A DNA stretch of 64,000 bases from Ekhidna sp964289745 (lineage in GTDB: Bacteria > Bacteroidota > Bacteroidia > Cytophagales > Cyclobacteriaceae), in the NCBI GenBank assembly GCA_964289745.1, contig CAXYMM010000001.1:1054001-1118000 (forward strand), written 5' to 3'. Position 1 is the stretch's first letter, and every line of letters starts with the position of its first letter. The notes under the pieces were generated by a model. It saw only the letters and a list, made by a program, of their open reading frames with translations. It was not told the origin of the DNA and did no database searches. The translations under genes were made by a program, and so were the position numbers. Below, piece by piece: positions 35,591-44,742 of the stretch.

Positions 35591-36097
35591 ATGACTGGTT
35601 TAGAATTTGGTAATAAAATAGAAAATCTTACATCGAATCTTAAGCCCTATGCCCTTAGCTTAACAAAGGATAGGGATGATGCAGACGATTTATTGCAGGA
35701 AACGATTTTCAAGGCATATTCAAACAGGGAGAAGTTTCAAGAGGGAACGAACCTGAAAGCATGGATGTATACGATTATGAAAAATACATTCATTACGAAT
35801 TATCAAAGGATGGTTCGAAGAAAAACATTTATCGATACCACTGATGACAATCATTTCATTAATTCAAGTGTTGGTCATCTGGAGAATAAGGCATCAGGAA
35901 ACTTTGTGCTAAAAGATGTAAATAGTGCAGTCAAGAATCTAAAAGAAATGTACAAAGTACCTTTTATCATGTATTTTAAAGGCTTTAAGTATCATGAAAT
36001 AGCGAAAAAATTGCAAATTCCAATTGGTACAGTTAAAAATAGAATACATATAGCCAGAAAAGAGTTAAAAAAAGTACTTAAAGTATATGCCAATTAA
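35591..36097 (+). CDS. ECF RNA polymerase sigma factor of the carotenoid cluster
   Basis: A 168-residue ECF sigma factor. Region 2 has DADDLLQETIFKAYSNREKF and LKAWMYTIMKNTFITNYQRM (about residues 28-80), and region 4 has MYFKGFKYHEIAKKLQIPIGTVKNRIHIARKEL (about 130-165). ATG 35591 is preferred: the first codon of the longer frame (35561) lies within the -7 element. It overlaps crtI by 11 bp, so it is cotranscribed with the pigment genes and may control them. No anti-sigma gene is next to it. Confidence 0.9.
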   Translation: MTGLEFGNKIENLTSNLKPYALSLTKDRDDADDLLQETIFKAYSNREKFQEGTNLKAWMYTIMKNTFITNYQRMVRRKTFIDTTDDNHFINSSVGHLENKASGNFVLKDVNSAVKNLKEMYKVPFIMYFKGFKYHEIAKKLQIPIGTVKNRIHIARKELKKVLKVYAN

Positions 36098-37583
36098 TAA
36101 GGAAAAAAATAATAAGGTTATTGTGATAGGGGCCGGATTTTCTGGCCTTTCTTGTGCCTGCCATCTTGCTAAGCTGGGATATGAAGTCGCCATTTTGGAA
36201 AAAAATGATCAGCCCGGAGGTAGGGCTAGGGTTTATCAAGATCAGGGATTTACTTGGGATATGGGGCCCTCCTGGTATTGGATGCCTGATGTTTTTGAAA
36301 ATTTTTTTAACGCTTTCGGTAAAACCGTTTCAGACTACTATCTATTAGATCGTCTAGATCCTTCTTACAGGGTTCAATTTAAGGGAAGTGCTATCGATGT
36401 CCCTGCAAGTATGGATGAGCTGGAAAAGCTTTTCGACTCCATCGAACCAGGGAGTAGTAAAAAATTAAGGTCTTTTCTTAAACAAGCAAAATACAAATAC
36501 GAGGTTGGTGTAAAAAAACTGGTTTACAAACCGAGCAGATCGCTTACTGAATTTATCGATCCTCAACTTTTATTAGGATTGCTGAAAATGGATGTCTTTA
36601 CCTCCATCTCAAAACATGTGAGAAAGTTTTTTAAGGACGATCGATTGATTCAGCTAATGGAGTTTCCTGTATTGTTCCTTGGGGCGACGGCTGAAAGTAC
36701 TCCAGCACTCTACAGCCTCATGAATTATGCTGACCTATCGCTCGGAACCTGGTATCCGAAGGGTGGGATGAATGCCGTGGTAAAAGGGATGGTAGCATTA
36801 GCTCAGGAACTGAAAGTAGATATTCGTTTAAGTGAAGAGGTCACCTCTTTTGCATTCGAAGGGGAAAGTGTAATCGCTGTTAATACCCATGGAAGTCAAT
36901 TCGATTGTAATGCGGTGGTGGCAGGGGCAGACTACCATCATATCGACCAGAAAATATTGCCTCAAAAGTTTAGTCATTATTCAAATAAATATTGGAGTAC
37001 CAGAACATTAGCGCCTTCCTCATTGCTTTTTTATTTGGGGATAAGCAAGAAGCTTCCGAATCTAGAACATCATACCTTATTTTTTGATGAAGATTTTAAG
37101 CAGCATGCATCGGAAATTTATGAAGATCCAAAATGGCCATCAAAACCACTACTTTATCTTTCTGCAACTTCAAAGACAGATAGCACCGTAGCTCCAGAAG
37201 GGATGGAGAACTTGGTTATCCTCATCCCCGTAGCACCTGATCTAGAAGACACACACGAGATTCGTGAGAAATACTATCGCATGGCCATTGAGAAGTTGGA
37301 AGCCTATCTGGGAGAAAATATTTGCGATTTTGTGATTTCAAAGAGAAGCTATGCTCACAAAGATTTTATAAACGATTATTATTCTTTTAAAGGCAATGCC
37401 TATGGCCTCGCCAACACCCTTCGCCAAACGGCCATTTTAAAACCCTCCCTCAAGAATAAAAAGCTCAAAAACCTCTATTATACTGGGCAGCTAACAGTAC
37501 CCGGTCCAGGCGTTCCGCCTTCTTTGATCTCTGGAGAGGTAATAGCTAAGGAGGTGGCTAGAGATTTTCCTATTTTTGCCTAA
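36087..37583 (+). CDS. crtI: Phytoene desaturase
   Basis: CrtI desaturates phytoene stepwise to lycopene. It is a 498-residue FAD enzyme: the dinucleotide-binding motif VIVIGAGFSGLSCACHLAKLG is at residues 12-31, EKNDQPGGRARV follows, and the C-terminal flavin motif YYTGQLTVPGPGVPPSLISG marks bacterial CrtI-type desaturases. ATG 36087 overlaps the sigma gene by 11 bp. CrtB follows after 10 bp. The isomerase and cyclase steps are not otherwise seen here. Confidence 0.95.
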   Translation: MPINKEKNNKVIVIGAGFSGLSCACHLAKLGYEVAILEKNDQPGGRARVYQDQGFTWDMGPSWYWMPDVFENFFNAFGKTVSDYYLLDRLDPSYRVQFKGSAIDVPASMDELEKLFDSIEPGSSKKLRSFLKQAKYKYEVGVKKLVYKPSRSLTEFIDPQLLLGLLKMDVFTSISKHVRKFFKDDRLIQLMEFPVLFLGATAESTPALYSLMNYADLSLGTWYPKGGMNAVVKGMVALAQELKVDIRLSEEVTSFAFEGESVIAVNTHGSQFDCNAVVAGADYHHIDQKILPQKFSHYSNKYWSTRTLAPSSLLFYLGISKKLPNLEHHTLFFDEDFKQHASEIYEDPKWPSKPLLYLSATSKTDSTVAPEGMENLVILIPVAPDLEDTHEIREKYYRMAIEKLEAYLGENICDFVISKRSYAHKDFINDYYSFKGNAYGLANTLRQTAILKPSLKNKKLKNLYYTGQLTVPGPGVPPSLISGEVIAKEVARDFPIFA

Positions 37584-37593
37584 TATCTAATAT

Positions 37594-38433
37594 ATGGAAC
37601 GCCTATACCTACAAACCTCGTTTGATTGCAGTAAACTTATCACCAATGCCTACAGTACTTCCTTTTCGCTAGGTATCAAAACCCTCCATAGAAGCTTTCA
37701 CCAACCGATATATGCTATTTATGGTTTCGTTAGATATGCTGATGAAATTGTTGACACATTTCATTTGCACGATAAGGAGGATTTGCTAAGAAAGTTTAAA
37801 AACGATACTTACCAGTCAATTGAGGAAGGCATAAGCTTAAATCCAGTGTTGCATAGCTTCCAAGCAGTTGTCAACCAGTATAAAATTGATCTCGATTTAG
37901 TTGAGGCATTTTTGGTGTCCATGGAGATGGACCTTTCTAAAAGAGATTATTCTGATTCTGAATACAAAAAATATATTTATGGCAGTGCGGAGGTAGTTGG
38001 ATTGATGTGTCTAAAGGTGTTTTGTGAGGGCGATGAGAAAGGGTATCAAACACTTTTGGCACCCGCTAAAAGTTTGGGGTCAGCATTTCAAAAAGTTAAT
38101 TTTTTGAGAGATATTAAAAGTGACTATGATGATCGGGGTAGAGTCTATTTTCCAGGAATAGATTTTAGCCATTTTAATGAGAAGGAAAAAAAGGAAATTG
38201 AAAAAGATATTAAAATTGATTTTCAAAATGCACTTGTGGGGATCAAACAACTTCCAAAAGGAGCTCGTGCAGGTGTTTACCTAGCGTATGTCTATTATCA
38301 GGTATTGTTTAAAAAGATCACCAGACTATCGCCAAAAACAATCAAAACACAGCGCATTAGAATACCCAATTTTAAAAAAATTTTGCTCCTAATTAGAAGC
38401 TATTTATTTCATAAACTTAATTACATGAGCTGA
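37594..38433 (+). CDS. crtB: Phytoene synthase
   Basis: CrtB joins two geranylgeranyl diphosphates to phytoene, the first committed step of carotenoid synthesis. The two aspartate-rich motifs are present: YADEIVDTF (about residues 48-56) and NFLRDIKSDYDDRGRVYFP (about 168-186). Length is 279 residues. It lies between crtI and crtZ in the same direction, 10 bp after crtI. Confidence 0.96.
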   Translation: MERLYLQTSFDCSKLITNAYSTSFSLGIKTLHRSFHQPIYAIYGFVRYADEIVDTFHLHDKEDLLRKFKNDTYQSIEEGISLNPVLHSFQAVVNQYKIDLDLVEAFLVSMEMDLSKRDYSDSEYKKYIYGSAEVVGLMCLKVFCEGDEKGYQTLLAPAKSLGSAFQKVNFLRDIKSDYDDRGRVYFPGIDFSHFNEKEKKEIEKDIKIDFQNALVGIKQLPKGARAGVYLAYVYYQVLFKKITRLSPKTIKTQRIRIPNFKKILLLIRSYLFHKLNYMS

Positions 38434-38454
38434 ACAAGTTTATGGCCTTATTAT

Positions 38455-38462
38455 TACTTTTG
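38455..38462 (+). promoter_or_regulatory. Candidate -7 element for crtZ
   Basis: TACTTTTG fits the Bacteroidota -7 consensus TAnnTTTG, but no -33 element stands at the right distance. It would start transcription near the beginning of the crtZ gene (38488), allowing expression apart from crtB. Confidence 0.3.
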
Positions 38463-38487
38463 CGGTCTTAATAAAAATAAAGAACCG

Positions 38488-38928
38488 ATGATTTGGAATA
38501 TTTTACTGGTAGTAGGGACATTTCTTTTTATGGAAGGTGTAGCATGGTTTACTCACAAGTATATTATGCATGGGGTGCTTTGGTCATGGCATCGGTCTCA
38601 CCACAAGGTACATCCTCACCCACTCGAGATGAATGATCTTTTTGCTGTAGTCTTTAGTATCCCTTCCGTTTTAACTATTTACATCGGAGCAACTAACCCA
38701 AGCATTATCTGGTTGATGTATATTGGGATTGGCATAATGTGCTATGGTGTATTTTATTTAGTATTTCACGATATCATTGTTCATAGACGAATAAAAATTC
38801 CTTTCAAGGCAAAGAGCAAATACATGAAGCGAATCATGCACGCTCACTTCATTCACCATGAGAAGCATACCAAAGAAGGAGGAGAAGCTTTTGGTTTCTT
38901 GTACGCACCCAAGAAATATGATGATTGA
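38488..38928 (+). CDS. crtZ: Beta-carotene hydroxylase, fatty-acid-hydroxylase superfamily
   Basis: CrtZ adds hydroxyl groups to the rings of beta-carotene to give zeaxanthin. A 146-residue integral membrane protein with the di-iron histidine clusters HKYIMH, HRSHHKVHPH, HDIIVHRR and HAHFIHHEKH. Its presence predicts cyclised carotenoids, so a lycopene cyclase must lie elsewhere in the genome. It is the last gene of the cluster, 54 bp after crtB. Confidence 0.93.
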   Translation: MIWNILLVVGTFLFMEGVAWFTHKYIMHGVLWSWHRSHHKVHPHPLEMNDLFAVVFSIPSVLTIYIGATNPSIIWLMYIGIGIMCYGVFYLVFHDIIVHRRIKIPFKAKSKYMKRIMHAHFIHHEKHTKEGGEAFGFLYAPKKYDD

Positions 38929-38999
38929 GTGCGGATTATTATTGAGGAGGTTCTTCTTTCAATTTTTTAACTAATGTACTCTATAGATTAGAATGTCTT

Positions 39000-40310
39000 C
39001 TAGTTGAAAATAATCTTTTTTGTGAGTCGATTAAACCTCCAGATATGAAAAACTGCTGCAATTGTAAGTCCTAATGAAAGACCGTACCACATGCCATTCA
39101 CTCCCCAGTTGATATGAAATGCCATAACGTATCCACTAGGAATGGCGATTAACCAGTAGGCTACGAAAGTTACTAAAGTAGGAATATTTACATCTTTAAG
39201 ACCTCTTAGGGTACCAAGCCCTACCGCTTGCAGACCATCAGAAATTTGAAAAGCCGCAGCGATGATCAAAAGGTTCGCTGCCGTTTGCCGAACGGAAATA
39301 TCTTCTATGTATAATGCTGGCAATGCTTTTTTGAGCAGAATAAATAATAGTCCGCAAAATGCCATGAATACCCCTACCATTCCAAAGGAGGAGAATCCAG
39401 CTACTCTCAAGTTCCTTTTGTCTTTTAAGCCTATTTGGTTTCCTACCCTTATGCTGGCAGCTGTTGCTACCCCACTTGCAGCCATGTAGGTTACTGCAGC
39501 CATATTGGTTGCAATTTGATGGGCGGCCAGTTCCGCTGCACCAATCCACCCGATCATAATTGAAGCTGTAGCAAACGCACCAATTTCAAATACATACTGA
39601 AACCCCAATGGAACACCCAATCGGAACTGTTGACGCATTATTTTTTTTGAAAACTGAAGAACAATCCCAATCCATTTTTTTCGAGTAAGAAAAATAATCA
39701 TACCCGTCATTGCTATTCTGGAGAGCATACTTGCTAGCCCAGCACCATTTAGCCCCATTTGTGGGAATCCGAAGCTTCCGTAAATCAGCAAGTAATTTAG
39801 TATAACGTTGAAAAGGTTGCCTAATACGGAAACAACCATTGGAATAAAGGTATCCGATAACCCCTCAGAATATTGCCTGAAAGTTTGAAAGATCATCATA
39901 GGAATAATAGAGCTGCAAATAATCCAAAAATAAGATCGGGCTGAAACCACTACTTCAGGTTCCTGACCAAAGTAATCAAGGAAAAAAGAAGCGGTGAGTG
40001 CGACCAAAAATATTCCGGTACCAAGTAAAAAGTTGAGGAGTAAATTATTTTGCAACAGAACAAAAAGTCTTGCTTTGTTGGTGGGGTTCGTTGAAGACAC
40101 AAGAGGTGTAAGTGCATTGCTTACGCCGATACCAAAAAGAAAAAGCACATAGAAAATAGAGTTAGCAAAAGTGGCTGCTGCAAGCGGAATCACGCCTAAC
40201 CTCCCCACCATGACGCTATCAGCTACCCCAACCATAATGTAACCCAGCTGTCCAATTACTACTGGCGTTGCAAGCACTATATTTTTTCTCAAATGCTCCT
40301 TTAAAGTCAT
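39000..40310 (-). CDS. MATE family efflux transporter
   Basis: A 436-residue integral membrane transporter of the NorM/MATE type, which exports cationic drugs or metabolites using sodium or proton gradients. About twelve hydrophobic segments are visible. The first (VVIGQLGYIMVGVADSVMVGRLG) with its conserved GV-D--M-G-LG pattern, and QTFRQYSEGLSDTFIP mid-sequence, are typical. ATG 40310 is chosen over an upstream TTG at 40346. It is convergent with crtZ. Confidence 0.92.
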   Translation of the reverse strand: MTLKEHLRKNIVLATPVVIGQLGYIMVGVADSVMVGRLGVIPLAAATFANSIFYVLFLFGIGVSNALTPLVSSTNPTNKARLFVLLQNNLLLNFLLGTGIFLVALTASFFLDYFGQEPEVVVSARSYFWIICSSIIPMMIFQTFRQYSEGLSDTFIPMVVSVLGNLFNVILNYLLIYGSFGFPQMGLNGAGLASMLSRIAMTGMIIFLTRKKWIGIVLQFSKKIMRQQFRLGVPLGFQYVFEIGAFATASIMIGWIGAAELAAHQIATNMAAVTYMAASGVATAASIRVGNQIGLKDKRNLRVAGFSSFGMVGVFMAFCGLLFILLKKALPALYIEDISVRQTAANLLIIAAAFQISDGLQAVGLGTLRGLKDVNIPTLVTFVAYWLIAIPSGYVMAFHINWGVNGMWYGLSLGLTIAAVFHIWRFNRLTKKIIFN

Positions 40311-40646
40311 GCTTTTTCTATCGAGGCGGCAAGGTAATATCTTCAAGTTTCTGAGAAGGTAGATTTGAAAAGGATTTATCTACTCTTTAGAATAGTAATA
40401 TTGGTTCTCACACATCTATCTGCACGAGCCCAGAAGGAGTATTTGAAACAACGTTGTCAATAATAAATAAGCCCATCCCTTCATCTGGATTTACTGAACG
40501 AACAGACATGATTAATAATATCAATAAAACAGTGTACAATCACTTCATGGTTGGAAGAGTTTAAGTTGCTTTTTACCATACGACACTAGCTTAAGAATAC
40601 TCTTTTTCGACAAACCACACAGGTTAAGAAAACTTAATACGCTGTT
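40311..40646. other. Intergenic region beside the NUDIX pseudogene
   Basis: About 335 bp between the MATE start and the NUDIX remnant. A short minus-strand piece (MKGWAYLLLTTLFQILLLG, then TAG) resembles the first helix of a small multidrug resistance (SMR) protein, but the match is too short to call. Nothing else is recognised. Confidence 0.35.
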
Positions 40647-40936
40647 CTAAATACCCAATATCCTAGCTAGCCGATAGATAGCAACGACGCTTAAACTATC
40701 CGTTATTTCTCCTCTTTCACACATTGAAACGCCCTCTCCAAATGGTATTTTTCGGACTTCTAATTTTTCAGATTCTTCAAAATCAGTCTCTCCCTGCTTT
40801 TAGCAAAAGCCTTGAAATGTACTTTACCGTATATCCCTTTTCCTCCTCGGAGGTTTGTTACATCGTGTTCGGTGACCTGTATCCAAGGATTATCGTAAAC
40901 AACTTTTGAATTGTGTGTTTTCCAGGGGTTCTCAAT
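40647..40936 (-). pseudogene. NUDIX hydrolase, internally deleted
   Basis: The first part has the typical NUDIX start (ENPWKTHNSKVVYDNPWI, NLRGGKGIYGKVHFK). The C-terminal part, in another frame, has FEESEKLEVRKIPF, GEITDSLSV and AIYRLARI. The central Nudix box (GX5EX7REUXEEXGU) is missing, so the two ends are joined by a deletion at about 40770. The codon at the expected start reads ATT. The gene cannot encode an active hydrolase. Confidence 0.75.
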
Positions 40937-40975
40937 GGATTCCAACTTTTTTGTGATTTTAGTTACCTTACAAAG

Positions 40976-41068
40976 ATGGAAATGCTTGTAATAGGAATTG
41001 TTATCGTTATCATGCTGATTCTCTATGTAGGAATGAAGGCACGCGAAAAAAAGAAGAAAAAAGATTAG
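40976..41068 (+). CDS. Small membrane protein, 30 residues
   Basis: ATG 40976 to TAG 41066-41068 encodes a 30-residue protein with one strongly hydrophobic helix (MLVIGIVIVIMLILYVG) and a lysine-rich tail (KAREKKKKKD). The composition is that of a single-span membrane protein. It is divergent from the NUDIX remnant and 35 bp before uup. No known family comes to mind, and no ribosome-binding site is obvious. Confidence 0.4.
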   Translation: MEMLVIGIVIVIMLILYVGMKAREKKKKKD

Positions 41069-41103
41069 TAGTTGCCCCATTCGATCTCTACTACCTTTAC
41101 TTT

Positions 41104-42984
41104 ATGAATTATCTGTCAGTAGAAGGACTTTCTAAGCGTTTTGACGAAAAGCATCTTTTTGAGGATATAAGCTTTGGATTGGATCAAGGACAAAAAGCAG
41201 CCTTGGTTGGTGTAAACGGAGTTGGAAAATCCACCCTATTAAAAGTGATCTCGGGAGTTGAAACCCAAGACCGTGGCATCGTTTCTTTTCGAAAAGGTTT
41301 GGTTGTATCCATGCTCCAACAGCACCCAGAGTTTGACCCAGAAAATAAAATCATTGAAGCTGTTTTTTCAGAGGAAAAAGAAGAACTCAAAGTGATTCGA
41401 GATTATGAGTTGGGAATTCAAAAAACACAGCAAGACCCTGAGGAAGCCCCTGATCTATCGCCATTAATTGAAAAAATGGATGCACTCAATGCCTGGGAGT
41501 ATGAACACCAGATCAAAAGCTTGCTTGGAAAACTTGGCATACACAACCTAGAGCAAAAAATGGGCGATCTTTCGGGAGGTCAGAAAAAGCGCGTAGCCCT
41601 CGCACAGGTCTTGGTGGTAAACCCCGACTTTCTCATCTTGGACGAGCCGACCAACCATCTCGACATTGAAATCATTGAATGGCTAGAAAACTACCTGTCA
41701 ACCGCCAACCTTACCTTACTTATGGTCACACACGATCGGTACTTTTTGGATCGTGTGACGAATGAAATATTGGAGATCGATCGTGGGAAAATCAATCGCT
41801 ATAAAGGAAACTATGAACATTTTTTAGAGAAAAAAGCAGAACGAATGGGGATGGAGTCTGCTACTGTCGATAAAGCAAAAAACCGCTTCAAAACAGAGCT
41901 GGAATGGATGAGGCGCCAGCCAAAAGCCAGAGGTACAAAAGCCAAATATCGAGTAGATGCTTTTGAGGACGTCAAGGCGAGGGCGCATAGTAGCGTGACC
42001 ACCCAAACCATGGAAGTTAACCTGAGGGGTGAGCGTCAGGGCAAAAAGATTCTGGAGCTCTCCCATGTCTCGAAAGCCTATGAGGGCTTAAACCTTTTGG
42101 ACAATTTTAGCTACGTATTCAAAAGAAAAGAGAAGATCGGAATCATCGGACCCAATGGAGTAGGGAAATCAACTTTTCTTAATATGCTAATTCAAAAAAT
42201 TCAACCTGATAGCGGAGTCATAGAGGTAGGCCAAACGACTAAATTTGGATATTACACCCAAGACGAAGTCATTTTTGACCCCCAAAAAAAGGTACTTGAT
42301 ATCGTGAAAGAGGTAGCCGAATACATTAAGCTAGAAAATGGCTCTGAGATTACGGTTTCACAACTGCTCAATCAATTTATGTTCCCTCCTAAAATGCAAC
42401 ACAACTTTGTGGGCAAGCTAAGTGGAGGCGAAAAAAGAAGACTCCAGCTGCTAAGGGTACTGATGGCTAATCCAAATTTTCTTATTCTGGATGAGCCTAC
42501 CAACGACTTGGATATTACGACCCTCAATGTGCTAGAAAACTATCTACAAAACTTTGCAGGTTGCCTAATGATTGTGTCGCACGATCGGTATTTTATGGAT
42601 CGTTTGGTAGATCATCTTTTTGTATTTGAAGGAGAGGGAAGGATTAGAGACTTTCCTGGAAATTATACGAACTTCCGTGACAAAAAGCGAGTACCTATCG
42701 CTGAAGTAAAGATGGACGAGAAGAAGGCGAGACCTGCGTTAGTAGCCGAGCCAAAAAAAAAGCCTCAAAAAAGGAAAAAACTAAGCTACAATGAGCAGCG
42801 CGAGCTAAACCTGTTGGATCAAGAAATCCCTAAGTTGGAAAAAGAGAAAGAGTCGCTACAAGAAAAATTAAATCAGGAAACAGAACATGAAAGTCTGCAA
42901 GAAATAAGCGATAAGATTCGAGCCATTGAAACAAGGCTCGAAGAGAAGGAAATACGGTGGCTAATGTTAAGCGAACTACAATAA
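41104..42984 (+). CDS. uup: ABC-F ATPase, Uup type
   Basis: An ABC-F protein with two ATPase cassettes and no membrane helix. Walker A sequences are VGVNGVGKSTLL (about residues 36-47) and GPNGVGKSTFL (about 347-357); the signatures are LSGGQKKR and LSGGEKRR, and Walker B segments are LILDEPTNHLD and LILDEPTNDLD. The C-terminal lysine-rich coiled coil (KKLSYNEQRELNLL) marks Uup, which acts on ribosomes or branched DNA. 626 residues. Confidence 0.93.
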   Translation: MNYLSVEGLSKRFDEKHLFEDISFGLDQGQKAALVGVNGVGKSTLLKVISGVETQDRGIVSFRKGLVVSMLQQHPEFDPENKIIEAVFSEEKEELKVIRDYELGIQKTQQDPEEAPDLSPLIEKMDALNAWEYEHQIKSLLGKLGIHNLEQKMGDLSGGQKKRVALAQVLVVNPDFLILDEPTNHLDIEIIEWLENYLSTANLTLLMVTHDRYFLDRVTNEILEIDRGKINRYKGNYEHFLEKKAERMGMESATVDKAKNRFKTELEWMRRQPKARGTKAKYRVDAFEDVKARAHSSVTTQTMEVNLRGERQGKKILELSHVSKAYEGLNLLDNFSYVFKRKEKIGIIGPNGVGKSTFLNMLIQKIQPDSGVIEVGQTTKFGYYTQDEVIFDPQKKVLDIVKEVAEYIKLENGSEITVSQLLNQFMFPPKMQHNFVGKLSGGEKRRLQLLRVLMANPNFLILDEPTNDLDITTLNVLENYLQNFAGCLMIVSHDRYFMDRLVDHLFVFEGEGRIRDFPGNYTNFRDKKRVPIAEVKMDEKKARPALVAEPKKKPQKRKKLSYNEQRELNLLDQEIPKLEKEKESLQEKLNQETEHESLQEISDKIRAIETRLEEKEIRWLMLSELQ

Positions 42985-43015
42985 AAGAGCCGACCAAAAC
43001 CAGCTAATTTCGAGT

Positions 43016-43675
43016 TTATTTCTTCAGCCTACCCTTAAACACCTTTGCCACTTTCTGAATTTTTGGTCTCGATACATTCATGATGTATGGGTTATTTGGA
43101 TGATTTTTTTCATAATCTTGATGGTAGTCTTCTGCCTTGTAAAAACCTTCAAGCTCACTCACTTTTGTGACTACTGGCCTGTCAAATTTTGAAGCAATCT
43201 TCTCAATCTTTGCTACTGCTTTTGCTTGCTGTGCAGCATTGTGAAAGAAGATTTCTGAACGATATTGAGTCCCTACATCAGGACCTTGCCTGTTTAGCTG
43301 AGTGGGATCGTGAGCTAGGAAGAAAATATCTAGCAACGTTCCATAGTCTATAACATTAGGATCATAGTAGATTTGCACAGCCTCTGCATGTCTTGTTCTT
43401 CCAGAACTCACCAACTCATAACTGGCTGTTTGCTCCTTGCCACCCGTATAGCCAGAAATCGCTTCGACCACACCTTCGATTTGCTCAAAAGATGCCTCCA
43501 CACACCAGAAACAGCCGCCAGCAAACGTAGCTGTATCTAACTTTTTATAATCAATTTCTACCTTGTTCTCCTCTGCTAGAGAGGATTCAGGCTTATTACC
43601 TTGAGACTGGCAACTGAACAGCATAACACCTAAAGCAAATCCAAAAAAATTCATTTTTTCTATTTTATTAGCCAT
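43016..43675 (-). CDS. msrA: Peptide-methionine (S)-S-oxide reductase
   Basis: MsrA repairs oxidised methionine. The catalytic motif GGCFWCVEASFEQIEGV lies at about residues 54-70, followed by SGYTGG, and the catalytic cysteine is the first C of GCFWC. The N-terminus has a lipoprotein signal with cysteine at about 23 (GVMLFSCQSQ), so this copy is probably exported to the periplasm or surface. 219 residues. It lies next to the decayed TonB-receptor gene but is unrelated to it. Confidence 0.94.
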   Translation of the reverse strand: MANKIEKMNFFGFALGVMLFSCQSQGNKPESSLAEENKVEIDYKKLDTATFAGGCFWCVEASFEQIEGVVEAISGYTGGKEQTASYELVSSGRTRHAEAVQIYYDPNVIDYGTLLDIFFLAHDPTQLNRQGPDVGTQYRSEIFFHNAAQQAKAVAKIEKIASKFDRPVVTKVSELEGFYKAEDYHQDYEKNHPNNPYIMNVSRPKIQKVAKVFKGRLKK

Positions 43676-43871
43676 TGTGATAGAAGTGCAACATCGTTTT
43701 TGAAGAAATTTATACTACCTATTTACTATATAACCCAAATTACATTTCGTTGTTAGAATTCTATTTGACAATTCAAATTAAGAAAAAACTAACCTTTATG
43801 TCGAATCGATTGATATACCTGAAAAATTCGTTTTCCTTTTGTCTTAAATTTCGGATGTCAAGCGAAATGAC

Positions 43872-44652
43872 TTAAGTATTACGCTCTCGGTTTTTCCTGT
43901 TGGAGATGTCGATATTTATGCGAAAGAAATCGTTTAGCTGTAGCTCAAAATTTTCTTCATATTTTACAGAGATAAAGCCGTGATTATTGGAGACAGCCTG
44001 ATTTATGAGAGCCTGCCTTTTCCGCCACCAAAAATTAATTTTCCGTTCAGGCTAAATACATCGTCCCCATCCTTCCCTATCGCCAATTCCCTTCCAGTCT
44101 AAAATAGTAAACATATCCCCCATCGTACTGAATGCTTCGATCGGTATCATCGGCACTTGTCTGCACGCTGGCATATGTGAATACGGCTTTTCCGAGATTA
44201 ATAAAAATGGCAGGAAATTGATCGATCTTATCCATTCCTAATAAAATGACCGAAAAGGTAGCCTATTCATTTCTTAGCTTACCTTTTTCTTGTTTTTCAG
44301 GAGTTACGACTACTTTCAGAATCTACTTCAGCGATTCTATCAATTCTGCATCCACCACAGCTTCCTTTCTAGCGTCAATTAGGAAGTTAGGAATGATGAC
44401 TGATTTGTAACCATGTATGATACGACTATTGTTTAAGGACCGACGAGACCTCACTAATTCGATAAATTCCGTTCAGATCAGCAATGCCACCTACGGGAGA
44501 ATTTGTACCCGAAATCAAGACCACAACTTCGATAATAGGAGCCCCCATTATTCATCTGAAATTTATCCTTTCACCGTTTGAGTAATGCTTTGAGACGATC
44601 CGTTGAAACCCAAGAAAAGCAAAACAACCATTGCAGGTAATTTTAAAAGCAT
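43872..44652 (-). pseudogene. TonB-dependent receptor-like outer-membrane gene, decayed
   Basis: Minus-strand fragments in several frames read in order as a receptor. It starts with a signal peptide (MLLKLPAMVVLLFLG at 44652), then QTVKG-stop-ISDE, then in another frame PIIEVVVLISGTNSPVGGIA and DLNGIYRI, the carboxypeptidase-regulatory domain. Next come GYKSVIIPNFLIDARKEAV, VVTPEKQEKGKLRNE and ATFSV, the linker before the plug, and last a beta-rich piece (DGGYVYYFRLEGNW) and KYEENFELQLNDFF. Stops and frameshifts are numerous. The fragments after the plug linker could come from a different outer-membrane gene. Confidence 0.65.
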
Positions 44653-44742
44653 TGATAGAAATAGATTTTGTCATTACTAGATGCGAGTGTTAATCAGCGA
44701 GATCAAGGTATAAAGATAGATTTTCATTTTAAAAGTTAATAA

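Noticed and set aside
40760..41080. Intact 106-residue protein from the minus strand
   Set aside because: Its C-terminal half is the start of a NUDIX gene cut by a deletion, and its N-terminal half is antisense to a small ORF and unlike any NUDIX start.
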